From positions 17,120,060 to 17,184,059 of the forward strand of contig OZ038529.1 in the NCBI GenBank assembly GCA_964036665.1: a stretch of 64,000 nt of DNA, in the 5' to 3' direction. Position numbers and translations under genes: made by a program. This stretch comes from Gordius sp. MW1. Lineage: Eukaryota; Nematomorpha; Gordioida; Gordea; Gordiidae. The notes below the pieces were generated by a model that worked only from the letters and a program-made list of their open reading frames with translations, did no database searches and had not been told where the DNA came from. Below, piece by piece: positions 36,301-44,500 of the stretch (its first letter is position 1; every line of letters starts with the position of its first letter).

Positions 36301-38884
36301 ATGGAAAAAAGGACTCCATATCAATCGACCGATTGAAGCCCGCTCATGTAGAAAGCAAGAAACCGGTACATAATCAAGAAACCTTCCTCAAGAAACCTAT
36401 TTCACAAGAACCAGAGCAGGAACAACAACCAGTCAAAACCACTCGCAGTGGCAGACATGTCCATTGGCCCAAAAGACTAGGCCAATACAAGTGAAACACA
36501 GGCGAGATGGGGTCCACATAATCGATCGTTTAATGTTACTCCAAACAATCTAGGGGGAGAATATCTGTAGCGACATGAACATTGAGAATGTAGCAAGTCG
36601 ACGAAACACATATGTTTTTATCTTCCTCCAATTTCCTCGGTTCATATTATTAACGTTCGCTCGCGTTTCGCTTATATGTTTGTTTGATTGCCTGTTGTTA
36701 TAATAAATTCATACTCTCCTAACTTAATAGTTTAAACATTACTAAAGTGGTGAATTAAATACCACAAATGTTTAGGTGTATAAAGGAAGATGTTTGAATG
36801 TATGAGTAATGATGTTTTGAAATGATGTTAATTTTTGAATGTCGTTTCTTGTATATTTGGCAAAATGTGTTTGAAAATGGTATGTGTCAATGTGTGTACT
36901 TTTGTTGTTCATGTTATGTGTTAACAAAGTTAATTTTTAATTTTTGTTTTTATAAGCTTTTACCTGGTATCAGTGTGGTTATTGCTAATCCCGAAACGAG
37001 TTGTTTATGTGCCGATTCACACCTTGGCGAAATTTGGGTTAATAGCCGCCACAACTCGTCCGGATACTATGCAATTTACGGTCAGCAACCACAATTGGTT
37101 AGGGGCGATTTGGAAGATGGCCACTGCGAACCGGTAGATGATTCTGGGAAGGCTAAAAACGTTGGTCTAACGCATTATTTAACCAATCTCGATTTCCATT
37201 CCTCGCTCGCTGTGGGTGATACTAAAACCCGTTACGCTCGTACAGGATATTTGGGTTTCGTACGGCGTACTAATCTTAAACAATCGGACGGAGGTACATT
37301 TTTTTAGCTTGAACCATGCATTATCCACGGGACTATTATAAAATCTATTTTATAATTTCTAAAATCTATTAATTTACTCCCTAACAACATCGCTAATTAA
37401 GCATTGTTGGTTATAATTCCAGGATCAGGAGAGGGTTCTAAAAAACTATCGGGAACATCTAGAGCTATATTAAACAATGATTTTGCAACATAATAACGTT
37501 TTATGTTACAAATATTTAATCATATTTTAAGCTTGTTAAAGTCATACAAAGCAATTTTTCCAATTAACCCAACTCGCCTGAAAATCCAGCCTAATACTGA
37601 CTCACCGATCTATAAAATTTAAATTTATGTATCATTTTTAGCTTAAATAGTCATTGCCACTGTTAATTTTAATTCTTATAAGCCTTTTCTCAGTAAATAT
37701 ATTATAATGCCTTAATCATATGCAAATAAATGTGCTACCCTGATCTAACCCGCCCGCTTCAACTCATTAATTTATGTTAATGTTAGAGTTAAAGTACTTA
37801 GAGTATTATGATATTCACGAATGTTGCTTAATCAATCCCATTATAAATTCACACTTCATATTTAAGAAATTTTCATTAACTCCTACCCCTTTTTTACAAA
37901 TTTTCTTATTATATAGCACATCTAAATATCTATTATAAAGAAGTCAATGCTACACTAATTCTCCTTCGAATAAGATTTTTTTAAATGAATGGGTCTATAT
38001 TTTGTATACCATTTAATAAGAATAATATAAATAAGATGGCTCCCTAGAAAGTGAAATATAGTAAGTTAAAATTATCATTTAATTGTGCTTTGGATGTTAA
38101 TCATTTTATAACATCCCAAGGAACATTTCAGATATTCGATAATTGAAAATTGTATTAGAATATCATGATGCCCTGTTTGTCGTGGGCTCTCTGGAAGAAA
38201 CGATGATACTTCGAGGCATGCGTTTTCATCCCATTGATATAGAGCATACTATATTGCGTAGTCACCAAAAGGCGATTGAATGGTATAATATTTATTTTAG
38301 ATATATAAATCGAATACCCGTCTAAGTAGTAGAATGATGAAAAAGTAGCGGAAAAATATTTTTTTAGATAATCAAGATATTAGAATTAAATCTCAAATGG
38401 GGAGGGAATTTTGGATGTATTCCTAACCCTAACCCTATACTGCATAATTATAGGTTAAAACTTAAATTCTATGTTAAGTCCTGACCAATCTTCATGAATT
38501 CTGACCAATTTGGCTGTTATTTTTCTGCTACTTTGACCGGGTGCCATATAAATCATGTTAGCCATTTACAAATAACACGTTTTAAGCTATTATTTGAATA
38601 AGATTTTAAATGGTTTTCTTTAAAATAGTGCCGTTTTCACTTGGACTAATAACCTATTGGTAGCGGTGATAGAATTGCAGGGACCCGAACTTGAAGCGCT
38701 CGATTTAATTCCTTCCATCACCAATGCCGTTTTAGAACATCACCATTTAATAGCGGGCATTGTAGTGATAGTTGACCCTGGCGTAATCCCAATTAACTCT
38801 CGCGGCGAGAAGCAACGAATGCATTTAAGGGATAGTTTTTTAAACGATGAACTTGACCCTATTTATGTTGCCTATAACATGTAG
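6286..38884 (+). CDS. DIP2: DIP2 (disco-interacting protein 2) homologue, complete 40-exon coding gene
   Basis: Multi-exon coding region, 5736 nt in total (1911 residues plus stop), read by joining 40 GT..AG-bounded exons whose phases all agree. Order: an N-terminal DMAP1-binding-like segment (exons 1-2), a low-complexity linker (exons 3-7), then two adenylate-forming (AMP-binding, acyl-CoA-synthetase-like) domains (about exons 11-26 and 28-40). This order is diagnostic of DIP2. The family is implicated in lipid metabolism and axon/neuronal patterning; that is family knowledge. The start ATG at 6286 is directly preceded by an in-frame TAA, and the stop is TAG at 38882. Known animal DIP2 proteins are roughly 1500-1800 residues; the extra length is mostly in the linker and in exon 14. 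No frameshift or in-frame stop was found in any exon, so the gene looks intact despite the element load in its introns. Exons are listed in the sub-entries. Confidence 0.93.
7061..7222. mobile_element. short MITE, GGGCGTAGC-end family
   Basis: The left end is CATGAGCGTATCCAGCATTGG and the right end is TTGGCTACGCATTAG, an imperfect inverted pair. The body carries AATAATGATTAAGG, TTTTAGCGATTATTTT and GATTTAGAGGGGGCTGTCACC, shared with the copies at 42638 and 48245. About 160 bp, no coding capacity. Confidence 0.65.
7795..7816. repeat. poly-C run (22 C)
   Basis: An uninterrupted run of 22 C on the plus strand. Runs of 8-12 G or C recur in this window, often next to short mobile elements. The assembled length of such a run is likely to be unreliable. 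Confidence 0.9.
9638..9760 (+). pseudogene. hAT transposase C-terminal (dimerisation) relic
   Basis: One frame reads ..[16 protein letters not shown], then [18 protein letters not shown] before TAG at 9758. The TxxxxERSFxALKR block is the hallmark of the hAT C-terminal dimerisation region. No long upstream frame remains. GC-rich words at about 8.85 kb and about 10.5 kb (GGTCCGGGCCTGGGCC) may be the remains of the element ends, but this was not established. Non-functional relic. Confidence 0.65.
10674..10681. other. 8-bp target-site duplication, left copy
   Basis: GTTCGATC, identical to 11143-11150 on the other side of the P-type MITE. Confidence 0.8.
10682..11142 (-). mobile_element. P-superfamily MITE, copy 1 (DIP2 intron 1)
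   Basis: 461 bp flanked by a perfect 8-bp duplication (GTTCGATC). The right end read inward is CATAGACTGCCTGCTCATC; the left end ACTAATAGACAGCTCA appears to have lost about five terminal bases. The interior is an inverted copy of the element at 24742-25214: shared blocks include the CTATAACGCCATCTACAC region, ATCAATGATTATTGACCAATA and AAAATGGCGGTCGTTTTTTG. The termini match those of the THAP-bearing element at 56535-61572, which supports a P-type non-autonomous derivative. No coding capacity. Confidence 0.8.
11143..11150. other. 8-bp target-site duplication, right copy
   Basis: GTTCGATC, identical to 10674-10681. Confidence 0.8.
12700..13350. repeat. 130-150 bp tandem array, about five copies (DIP2 intron 1)
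   Basis: The word GAGCTTGAGCTAATGATCAT, or a close variant, recurs at about 12709, 12839, 12974, 13102 and 13254. Each copy is followed by CTATGTTTATAAGCCTA, TTTTGGTAAAGCTAA and AACCTAAGGGATA. The period varies from 128 to 152 bp by small indels. The middle copies are the most alike. Confidence 0.85.
14516..14593 (+). CDS. DIP2: DIP2 exon 2 (DMAP1-binding segment part 2)
   Basis: Acceptor TTGCTTAG|GC and donor AAG|GTAAAC. It encodes [19 protein letters not shown] and a few more residues. The GDIT-x-KGYEKK block is the most conserved part of the DMAP1-binding domain. Its length of 78 nt keeps phase 1 on both sides. Confidence 0.9.
14684..16381 (+). CDS. DIP2: DIP2 exons 3-7 (Ser/Asn-rich linker)
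   Basis: Exons: 14684-15034, 15313-15489, 15615-15793, 15843-16152, 16238-16381, roughly residues 54-440. Exon 4 contains the conserved block [14 protein letters not shown] seen after the DMAP1 domain in other DIP2 proteins. The rest is rich in Ser, Asn, Asp and Pro, with no folded domain recognised, and diverges from known DIP2. Exon 5 starts with a Ser/Asp/Glu cluster. Introns are short (49-280 nt). Open frames reading through donors (for example past 15034) are not coding. Confidence 0.85.
16382..18121 (+). other. DIP2: DIP2 intron 7 (1.7 kb), no gene seen
   Basis: AT-rich intron. A patch at about 16930-17190 repeats the word AATCGC many times in loosely spaced form and may be a decayed element. 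No coding content, RNA gene or clean terminal repeats were found. Confidence 0.6.
18122..28129 (+). CDS. DIP2: DIP2 exons 8-26 (first adenylate-forming domain)
   Basis: Exons: 18122-18189, 18269-18326, 19027-19103, 19187-19310, 21110-21201, 21405-21515, 21685-22182, 24319-24421, 24507-24571, 25272-25365, 25428-25547, 25662-25776, 25912-26096, 26147-26283, 26365-26445, 27115-27242, 27308-27392, 27438-27536, 27997-28129. Recognisable DIP2 blocks are [16 protein letters not shown] (exon 8), [15 protein letters not shown] (exon 10), [15 protein letters not shown] (exons 12-13), [18 protein letters not shown] (exon 14) and [18 protein letters not shown] (exon 23). Exon 14 (166 codons) holds Pro/Ser/Asn-rich insertions not expected from the core domain. 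In place of the Ser/Thr/Gly-rich ATP-binding loop of active acyl-CoA synthetases there is a degenerate [10 protein letters not shown] (exon 15), as is usual in this family. Confidence 0.9.
18327..19026 (+). other. DIP2: DIP2 intron 9 (700 nt), nothing recognised
   Basis: AT-rich intron from GTAAAT to TTTAAAG. No repeat or coding signal was recognised. Confidence 0.6.
20405..20412. other. 8-bp target-site duplication (left) of hAT MITE
   Basis: TGGAACAC, matching TGAAACAC at 21039-21046 at seven of eight positions. Confidence 0.6.
20413..21038. mobile_element. hAT-type MITE with GGGCTGGG subterminal words (DIP2 intron 11)
   Basis: 626 bp. Terminal inverted repeat TAGAGTCCTGCA (left) / TGCAGGACTCTA (right), extended to GGCC with one mismatch, flanked by 8-bp near-identical duplications. 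About 15 copies of GGGCTGGG or a close variant cluster within 150-200 bp of each end on both strands, around an AT-rich core. Clustered subterminal motifs are the usual transposase-binding arrangement of hAT elements. The open frame at 20911-21264 runs through these words into exon 12 and is not a gene. Confidence 0.8.
22183..24318 (+). other. DIP2: DIP2 intron 14 (2.1 kb) with Helitron fragment and short duplications
   Basis: Starts at GTGGGTTT and ends at CCTTTAAG. It contains the word TTGCTATGCAATTTATGGGC (22321), also seen near 49980 and 61747. A block of about 34 bp with GAAGGGCCAGGG and AGCCAAAGATTTTT is present at about 23128 and again at about 23824. A 10-base G run lies at about 23165, and the Helitron fragment ends at 24095. 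The frames at 22395 and 23823 are not genes. Confidence 0.7.
23858..24095 (-). mobile_element. Helitron 5'-end fragment, minus strand (DIP2 intron 14)
   Basis: On the minus strand it begins TCTTATATATAAAAATGAAA at 24095, preceded by A, identical to the start of the Helitron at 1107. It continues with the GAGCCAAATCGGTC/GACCGATTTGGCT pair found in that element. The 3' end (hairpin plus CTAG) is absent, so this is a truncated copy about 240 bp long. Confidence 0.75.
24734..24741. other. 8-bp target-site duplication, left copy
   Basis: GATACGTC, identical to 25215-25222. Confidence 0.85.
24742..25214 (+). mobile_element. P-superfamily MITE, copy 2 (DIP2 intron 16)
   Basis: 473 bp. The left end is CATAGACTAAATAGACTGCT and the right end read inward is CTTAGACTAATAGACTGCTC. 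It is flanked by perfect 8-bp duplications (GATACGTC). The subterminal region carries GACCGCCATTTTGAAAAG and the interior GTAGATGGCGCTATAAAAG; related words occur near the ends of the THAP-bearing element (CCGCCATTTTGAAG at 56594, ATAGATGGCGCTATATTTA at 61360). The frame at 25152-25346(-) crosses its end and is not coding. Confidence 0.87.
25215..25222. other. 8-bp target-site duplication, right copy
   Basis: GATACGTC, identical to 24734-24741. Confidence 0.85.
26446..27114 (+). other. DIP2: DIP2 intron 22 (669 nt), nothing recognised
   Basis: AT-rich; no repeat, element terminus or coding content was recognised. Confidence 0.6.
27537..27996 (+). other. DIP2: DIP2 intron 25 (460 nt), nothing recognised
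   Basis: AT-rich; no feature was recognised. Confidence 0.6.
28181..38884 (+). CDS. DIP2: DIP2 exons 27-40 (second adenylate-forming domain and C terminus)
   Basis: Exons: 28181-28290, 28370-28453, 28491-28614, 28654-28695, 28739-28878, 28932-29168, 29221-29351, 29394-29485, 29522-29595, 29647-29817, 29859-29978, 36957-37293, 38159-38282, 38629-38884. Conserved blocks include [17 protein letters not shown] (exon 32, the equivalent of the ATP-binding loop), [18 protein letters not shown] (exon 36), [12 protein letters not shown] (exon 38) and [18 protein letters not shown] near the C terminus. Exons 27-37 are packed into 1.8 kb with introns of 36-79 nt. Exon 30 is only 42 nt. Intron 37 has been expanded from about 0.3 kb to 7 kb by an LTR retrotransposon. 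Exon 39 uses the acceptor at 38158, after an earlier AG that would break the frame. Confidence 0.92.
30096..30099. other. 4-bp target-site duplication of LTR element
   Basis: AATG directly before the left LTR; the same AATG follows the right LTR at 36767-36770. Confidence 0.75.
30100..30300 (+). repeat. left LTR (201 bp, TG..CA)
   Basis: Starts TGTAGCGACATG and ends AATACCACA. It is identical to 36566-36766 apart from about three substitutions in the last 80 bases. No polyadenylation or TATA element was assigned. Confidence 0.9.
30302..30319 (+). other. primer-binding site, tRNA-Trp-like
   Basis: TGGTGACCCCGACGTGAT, one base after the LTR. It is complementary to CCA plus the 3' acceptor/T-arm of animal tRNA-Trp as I recall it (family knowledge). 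A tRNA database comparison would settle it. Confidence 0.65.
30320..31093 (+). pseudogene. gag of the CsRn1-type element, broken
   Basis: Begins ATG at 30320 right after the primer site. An in-frame TAG at 30446-30448 interrupts it where a Trp is probable. The frame is then open from 30449 to a TAA at 31091. It contains the capsid-like [16 protein letters not shown] block also found in the element at 63.3 kb. Near the end (about 31064-31120) the Cys/His box is split by a one-base insertion: a Cys lies before the break, then His, then Cys-x3-Cys in the next frame. This corresponds to a C-H-C-C box rather than the usual C-C-H-C. Not translatable as one protein. Confidence 0.8.
31103..31624 (+). 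pseudogene. aspartic protease region of pol, truncated
   Basis: The open frame contains [13 protein letters not shown], the retroviral-type aspartic protease active-site motif (D-T-G-A). Downstream is a [13 protein letters not shown] block typical of the protease C-terminal strand. The frame ends at TAA 31622, just where the inverted segment begins, so RT does not follow. Confidence 0.8.
31620..34050 (-). pseudogene. inverted copy of pol 3' half plus LTR start (foldback left arm)
   Basis: Reverse complement of 34188-36622. On the minus strand, from 34050 downward, come part of RT (YIDD catalytic box at about 33873), RNase H (about 33440-33060), the integrase zinc-binding H-H-C-C region (about 32845-32720) and the catalytic core (about 32690-32310). 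Then come the C-terminal tail (to about 31750) and the first ~57 bases of the LTR. Frames 32220-33461(-) and 31748-32140(-) are parts of it; a frameshift at about 32270 separates them and a stop disrupts the RT/RNase H link near 33580. Differences from the other arm are scattered single bases and short indels. Confidence 0.87.
34051..36494 (+). pseudogene. pol (RT, RNase H, integrase) right arm, broken
   Basis: RT starts in the spacer ([15 protein letters not shown] at about 34058). It suffers a frameshift at about 34172 and an in-frame TAA at 34395-34397, where the opposite arm has GAA. From 34428 one frame runs 688 residues to 36494: the RT thumb ([13 protein letters not shown]), RNase H ([14 protein letters not shown]) and integrase with the HHCC zinc region (H..H..C-x2-C). 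It continues with the D,D,E core ([26 protein letters not shown]) and a chromodomain-less tail ending [10 protein letters not shown] plus a short Pro/Gln-rich end. The catalytic YIDD is present at about 34365. It is the most complete reading frame in the window but lacks an intact RT. Confidence 0.87.
36552..36561 (+). other. polypurine tract
   Basis: AGGGGGAGAA, four bases before the right LTR; the plus-strand primer site expected at this position. The inverted copy has the complement at about 31683-31692. Confidence 0.7.
36566..36766 (+). repeat. right LTR (201 bp)
   Basis: TGTAGCGACATG...ACCACA; pairs with 30100-30300, with three substitutions noted. Followed by the AATG target duplication at 36767-36770. 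Confidence 0.9.
37294..38158 (+). other. DIP2: DIP2 intron 38 (865 nt), nothing recognised
   Basis: AT-rich, no element ends or coding content recognised. Confidence 0.6.
38283..38628 (+). other. DIP2: DIP2 intron 39 (346 nt)
   Basis: Holds a two-and-a-half copy CCTAACCCTAACCCTA run at about 38422; otherwise nothing was recognised. Confidence 0.6.
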
Positions 38885-39107
38885 CTCAAATGATTTTTAC
38901 ATCAACTCTTTTTTTTAATGTGCAATTGAATTGTTTTAATTACAATGGTAACTCCTATCTTACAGCTTGTTTTTGTATTTAATCAATTCGCATACCTTTT
39001 TATAAATCACGCGAACAACTTAACTCAATTTGGTGTATGATGCAAGACGTGTTTTGAGTATATTTATATTCCATTTAATAACCGGTTTTACGGATGTATA
39101 TGTAGAT

Positions 39108-39113
39108 AATAAA
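39108..39113 (+). terminator. DIP2: candidate poly(A) signal of DIP2
   Basis: AATAAA 224 nt after the DIP2 stop codon. No transcript evidence is available, and AT-rich DNA makes chance matches frequent. Confidence 0.4.
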
Positions 39114-41446
39114 CTATTTGATACTTTGTTAAAACAGTTATTCATAACAATTATTGGTTTTGATGAGAGACAGTAATAATAATTTATGGAGGGGCAGAGT
39201 GATGTTTTTCACAACTAAAATTTGGATAAACTGTTTAAAAAATGGCGGCTTTGGGCGCCACCTGTCTCCCCATGACTACGCCCATAAATTTATCATTATA
39301 AGCAATCAAAAAGTTCTAATTTGAATTTTAGGTAACTACTAATAAGTCTATCAACAAATTTTATAAATTAATCTTTTATATAAATCTAAGTTGGTCTAAT
39401 AAGGTTCTATTTTTAACAAATGCTGTTAAGGCGAAGTGAGCTTCCCTTCATAAAATATATTTAGAGTTTTAACAGATTAAAATGATTTTTGTTTGGTTAT
39501 CATATGCCCCTTGCTTTCAAAAAAATACCCTGCTTATTCACTTAACATTTTTCACTACCTTTTCGATTATAAAATTAATTCATTAAAAATTGAACATATA
39601 ATCCCTCGCTGAAAAAACTTGACATTTAAGATTATTACTTAATTTTCTATTTAAAAAATCATTAAAAATATATATGATTTTTTAAATACAATTTTAACTA
39701 TAGTTTTTAAAACGTCGTATTTATCAACTGGAGACCCATATTAGCCCTGCTATTTAAATTTTTTATTTAAGCGTGGTTAGCAAATTGTTATCTGCTACTA
39801 CCTTCTTATAATAATTTAAAATAGTAAGATGAATGAAATTTAAATCAAAATTTTATTTTCCCCGAGACCTCCCGATCCTCATCAAGCGCCTATATTCATA
39901 AGTTTCGGAACCAAAATCCATTCATAATCATTTTACTGATTATAATATTTTAAACATTTATATGGTGAATTCAGCTTATAACTAACGATCAGGCGCGTAG
40001 CCAGGATTTTCTCAAGGAGGGAGATTTCCAAAATTTTTATTATGTTTTATAACATAACAAAGGAGAGAGGAGAAAAATCTGGCCCGCTCGTCCAACGGGC
40101 CTGCCTGGCCACTGCCGTAAAATATGATTTTCTAGTGGGCCTGGGGGGCGCCATAACAAGATTCGAGCAATTCGACCCTTATAAGATTTTTATATAATGT
40201 ATTTTAGTATGAATGTGTTTTATTGTCATCTTTAAATTTGATTGGATATTTATTAATCGTTTTTCTTATCTAAAAAATTCCGAAAATATAACAAAATAAA
40301 TACTTAAAGTTAAAAAAAACTATTATTTCGGGCCGGGCAGCTTAAAAAATTTCTCTTCGAAGGGTTTAAGCGGGGCCGGGCAATTTAGTTATAAAATCGG
40401 GCCGAGCCGGATTCGGATAGAAAATTTTAACAAATCTGACCTTTAAAAAAGGTATTAATTTTGTGTAAAAATATAAGTCATTATTGAAAATAATCATTAT
40501 AGGACAAGGTTATATCCAGCGACTTTTTATCTAGCATTTCACCTGAGGTGGGAACATTTTTGAAGAATTGTTAATAATGCCAATCCATCTAACGATGACC
40601 ATGCTATTTAAAAGGTTTTCAATCTCCTGACTGGAAAAAAATTTCAGTGCCGCATGTGGTTAAATGTAGAAAAAATAATGTGGTTATATTAGGGCACTGG
40701 TTTAAAATTTTGTAAGCTGTTAGGGTGTCGAGAACATTTCTGGGAGGGCAGGTCTCTTAAGTTTGTGACAAAGCTTTATACCAAAAATTATTTTAACTTA
40801 GTTGATGTTTAAGCTCATTATTTCAGAAAAACTTAACTAAAATAATCCTGAGTTGTAACACAATAACTGATGGATCTTGCGAAAACAATATTTCAAGTTA
40901 GTTAGAACTTGTTTTTTAATTATAAAACGTTCATTAACTTGTGAACTTAAGGTTTTGATGGTATAAAGTTCTTAATTTAACTAAACTTCAGTGGATTTTG
41001 TTATAATTTGAGTACGAAAATTTTGCCTCTTAGCAAATTGAGGTTTAGATTTAGCATATAAATCATATAATTTGGCTTTCATTAATAAAAAAGTTGGTTA
41101 ACACTGTTTATCTAAATTTTATCTGATTTGCACTGTTGTCTGATACCCGAATCAACTTTGTATGTCAAAATCATTTTCTGCAATTGTTTGCATAGGAAGA
41201 GTGTAGATATTTTAGAAGATTTTCTCATAATCAATGTTCTTCGTAGATTTGTTAGAGGGTGTTAAAAACAAGTTTTAATTATTATAATATTTCGTCCTTA
41301 TAAAGGACATCGTCAGAAATATTAAAAACAAAATAAATGCAAATAAAATAGAATATAAACTAAAGAGTGAAAAATATTAGTCTTTACTAAATGACTAAAC
41401 AGCACTACATTGTCTTAAATAAGGAAAATTACTTAAAGGCTCATTT
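39114..41446. other. intergenic between convergent genes; decayed mobile-element pieces
   Basis: No coding content. It contains a decayed GGGCGTAGC-type MITE (about 39185-39291, ending GACTACGCCCATAA), a CGCGTAGCCAGGATTTTC start at 39993, and GC-rich hAT-like words at 40080-40155 and 40325-40425. A short inverted pair (AATATTTCGTCCTTATAAAG / AAGGACATCGTCAGAAATAT) overlaps itself at 41286-41324. Confidence 0.55.
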
Positions 41447-41452
41447 TTTATT
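41447..41452 (-). terminator. candidate poly(A) signal of the hyaluronidase gene
   Basis: AATAAA on the minus strand, about 134 nt past the stop codon at 41586. Plausible position, weak evidence alone. Confidence 0.35.
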
Positions 41453-41585
41453 AATTATGAAACACAATAAATTATACATTATATGCGAATGGTGTAGCGT
41501 AAAATAATCTGACAACTAATGAATCGCAAATTTGTGTAAAAATTTGTGATCATTTGATATAATAATTGTATTTCTAACATTTTGT

Positions 41586-44500
41586 CTATTCGTAATTACA
41601 ATAATATGTTAAATTAATTGTATTGTTATCAACTGGAAAAATATTTTCATTTTGTGCTTCTGCGTATAATCGATAAATATAATCAATTGATTCGGTTAAT
41701 TTGCCCTCGCATTTTCCCTGACTCTTAACTGATTTAATAACACTATTTTTTGTTATTGAGGATTTTGATGGAATTGTTGAGGTCTGTTCGGAACACAATT
41801 GAGATCTGCATTCTAAAACATTCGTGTATTTATGAGGCAACTTCAATAACAATTTACGGTTGCAAAAATTGGCGGTTTCTTGACTTATCGGTCCCAATGT
41901 ACTTTGAATATAATTACTAAGGTTTAAACAGCGTTGTGCCATTTGGTTTGATGATCCCCAAATTATCTAAAAATGAGACCATTAAATAAAATATTTTAAA
42001 GCTACTGAACTTGATTACCAATTTATAATTTAAATGTTTTAAACACGAGATAAAAGGAATGCTATATTGTTTAATACCTTTAATTGCCTCTTAATTATTA
42101 ATTTGTATTTTGATTTATAGGTTAAGGTTGATCCCCTAAAGCAGTGGTTCTTAACCTTTTTATACACGCGACCCCCCAAATATTTTATAATTTGTTTGCG
42201 GCCCCCCATTTTTTCATAATAATTTATATTTGTTATATTATCTATAATATAATGATTTTCTATTATTTTTTCATTTTATTATATAATAAACATAAAACAC
42301 AACTTTATTATTTCATTATCTATTTAAAATGGTGGGACAAAATGGTGATTTTTGAAATTTTAGCCATAATTTTAAGAAACTTCAAAGAATTTTTAGATTT
42401 AGAGGGGGGCAGCCGCCCCTCTTTGCCTCTCTTTGGCTACGCCCATGTCAATATTAATAGACCTGTATGAGAAAATATCAAATTATAGCTAGATTAATCT
42501 AAAATAATGTCACAATACATATATTTTAATCAGGAGTGCCTATTTATTATTTAGTTTTTTAATAATCTACCAAAATCAGGGTATATTTCGATTAAAATAG
42601 TCAGAAAATATAAATTTTATTTTTTGATTTGGAGTTCATGGGCGTAGCTAGCATTGGAACTAAAGGGGGTCAATAATGATTTAGGGAGGGTAAAATGATA
42701 ATTTGAAATTTTAGCCATAATGTTAATAAATTTCATAAATTGGATTTAGAGGGGGCAGCAGTCCCTTCCTGCTTACTCCTAGCTACTCCCATAGCAAGGT
42801 TGCTACTATCAAAATATAGACATTTTTTAATTATTATTTTAAGAGCCATAAAAGATTTCAATTATCCTTAAAATTTAAATAATTATAAAATTTAATTCAA
42901 GTATGATGAAAATTTGCCGTTAATGAAACTTATCAAAGCGGTAATTAATACTTTTCATTAAATTTAACATTACAATTCCATCGAGTCCCATGTCAAAAGC
43001 TTGCTTAAATGAAAACACAACATCGGTTCTCGTCAAAAACTCTTCTGATTGATTATTGACTTGCCCTGGGTATTCATAACGAAAATAAGGATAGGCTGGT
43101 AGACTTGGCTTTTGCAGATTATTTGATATTCTTTTCACTTCATTAAACACTTTAAGGTCAATCGTTGAGATATATAATTTTGATAAATATAACTAAACCT
43201 TTATGAATCCACACGCCTCTTTCAATACTGGAAGGTAAGGCGTTTGGGTACAGATAAATGGTTGGGAATAGAGCGGTAGACGACTCATAAAGCCACGTGA
43301 TTTCATCGTTGAATTTTTGATTTCTCATAGAACAGTTTATATCCTCCATATCGCTGGTTATGTAAAATAAATTGAATAATACTTAGCAATTAAAAAAATC
43401 GACTTATGTTATATATATTGTATTTATTAACAGCTTAGCTGCGACTTTAGAGAGCAACACACAATTTTCAGCAAACCAATTTTAGTTAGTAAAATGGCAT
43501 ATTGCAATGCCTATTGTCAATCACATAGTGGTAGTAGACCGAATATCTTGCTAATAATAAAAACGAAAATGTTCACTTTATGGAAATTTACATTCGGAAA
43601 CAATAGGGGTATCCATAATAGCCCCATTTAGCATTAGGCCTCAGGTTTATTCCGAGTTGCAGAGTTTGTTCGAAAAACTGTCGTGCTGCATTATTAAATA
43701 ACGAAACGGATAGTTCTGCCAGCTGTTTATCATCTGTTACGTTGGGATACATTTCCTTAGCATACTCCAATGATTTTTGCTATGTAATATTTTGGAATAA
43801 ATTTTGTGTAAGAGAGACTTCGTTGCATATATCAATATGGGAAACTTAGCAATAAAAATTACCTTGTATATCCTACTGAATTGTCCCTGTACCATGTTAA
43901 GGTCAGGCGTATATTGTTCAAAATCGATTACGGCAATGCCCTAAAGACCATACATAATAAATGACAGAAAATATTTAATTTGATAAAATCATGCAGCCAA
44001 ATTTATTTCTGGAAGTGCACTTACTAAATATGACTTTAAATCTATATACAGACCAAAATTATGTCTAATTTAATTATAAATTCCAATAAATATGTTTGAG
44101 TAAGCTTTATATCATTTTTATTAACTTTTGTAAGAACGTTTTAGTTACACTTTTTATAGAGAGTTATTTGTGAACACATATGAATTTGAAATGTCGCTCT
44201 TTACGCTTATTTATAGCATCATTTTGCCCAATATTTTAATTGATATAATATATGCTCTTTATTACAAAAAATACATCGACATCTAAAAAATTTTAACGTT
44301 TTAATTTAAAAATCTCATACAAACACAATGTTTTAATATAAAGATTACATCATAATCTTCACTTGGCATACGACGTTCTATGCTTTGTTGAAAACTCGTA
44401 AGATGCTCCTGTAAATCTCCCCTTTGTGGAATTCCTCCATTAACTTCCACTATCTGTTCATCAGAAATTTGCCTTTTTCGCCTAGTTTGTAAAAGATACT

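Larger units (their letters stand above)
30100..36766 (+). mobile_element. CsRn1-type Ty3/gypsy retrotransposon, internally inverted (DIP2 intron 37)
   Basis: 6667 bp with 201-bp LTRs, a 4-bp target duplication, a primer-binding site, a polypurine tract, and gag/protease in the left part. The body is abnormal. After protease (about 31619) the sequence switches to a minus-strand copy of the element's own 3' half (31620-34050: LTR start, integrase, RNase H, RT). After a 137-bp RT spacer it continues in the normal orientation (34188-36622 for the matching arm). The N-terminal RT part and any normal protease-RT junction are missing. The tRNA-Trp-like primer site, the CHCC-type Gag box and the 4-bp duplication together are the features reported for the CsRn1 clade. 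The two LTRs differ at about 3 positions, so insertion is fairly recent. Nonsense and frameshift lesions make it non-autonomous. It sits in the sense orientation of DIP2. Confidence 0.88.

Noticed and set aside
38422..38438. CCTAACCCTAACCCTA as telomeric repeat
   Set aside because: Only about 2.5 units, inside DIP2 intron 39; too short to mean an interstitial telomere.
42920..42973. Continuation of hyaluronidase exon past 42974
   Set aside because: The frame reads on into the intron, but the GTAATG donor at 42973 joins in phase to the conserved WGSS segment at 41966, which the read-through lacks.
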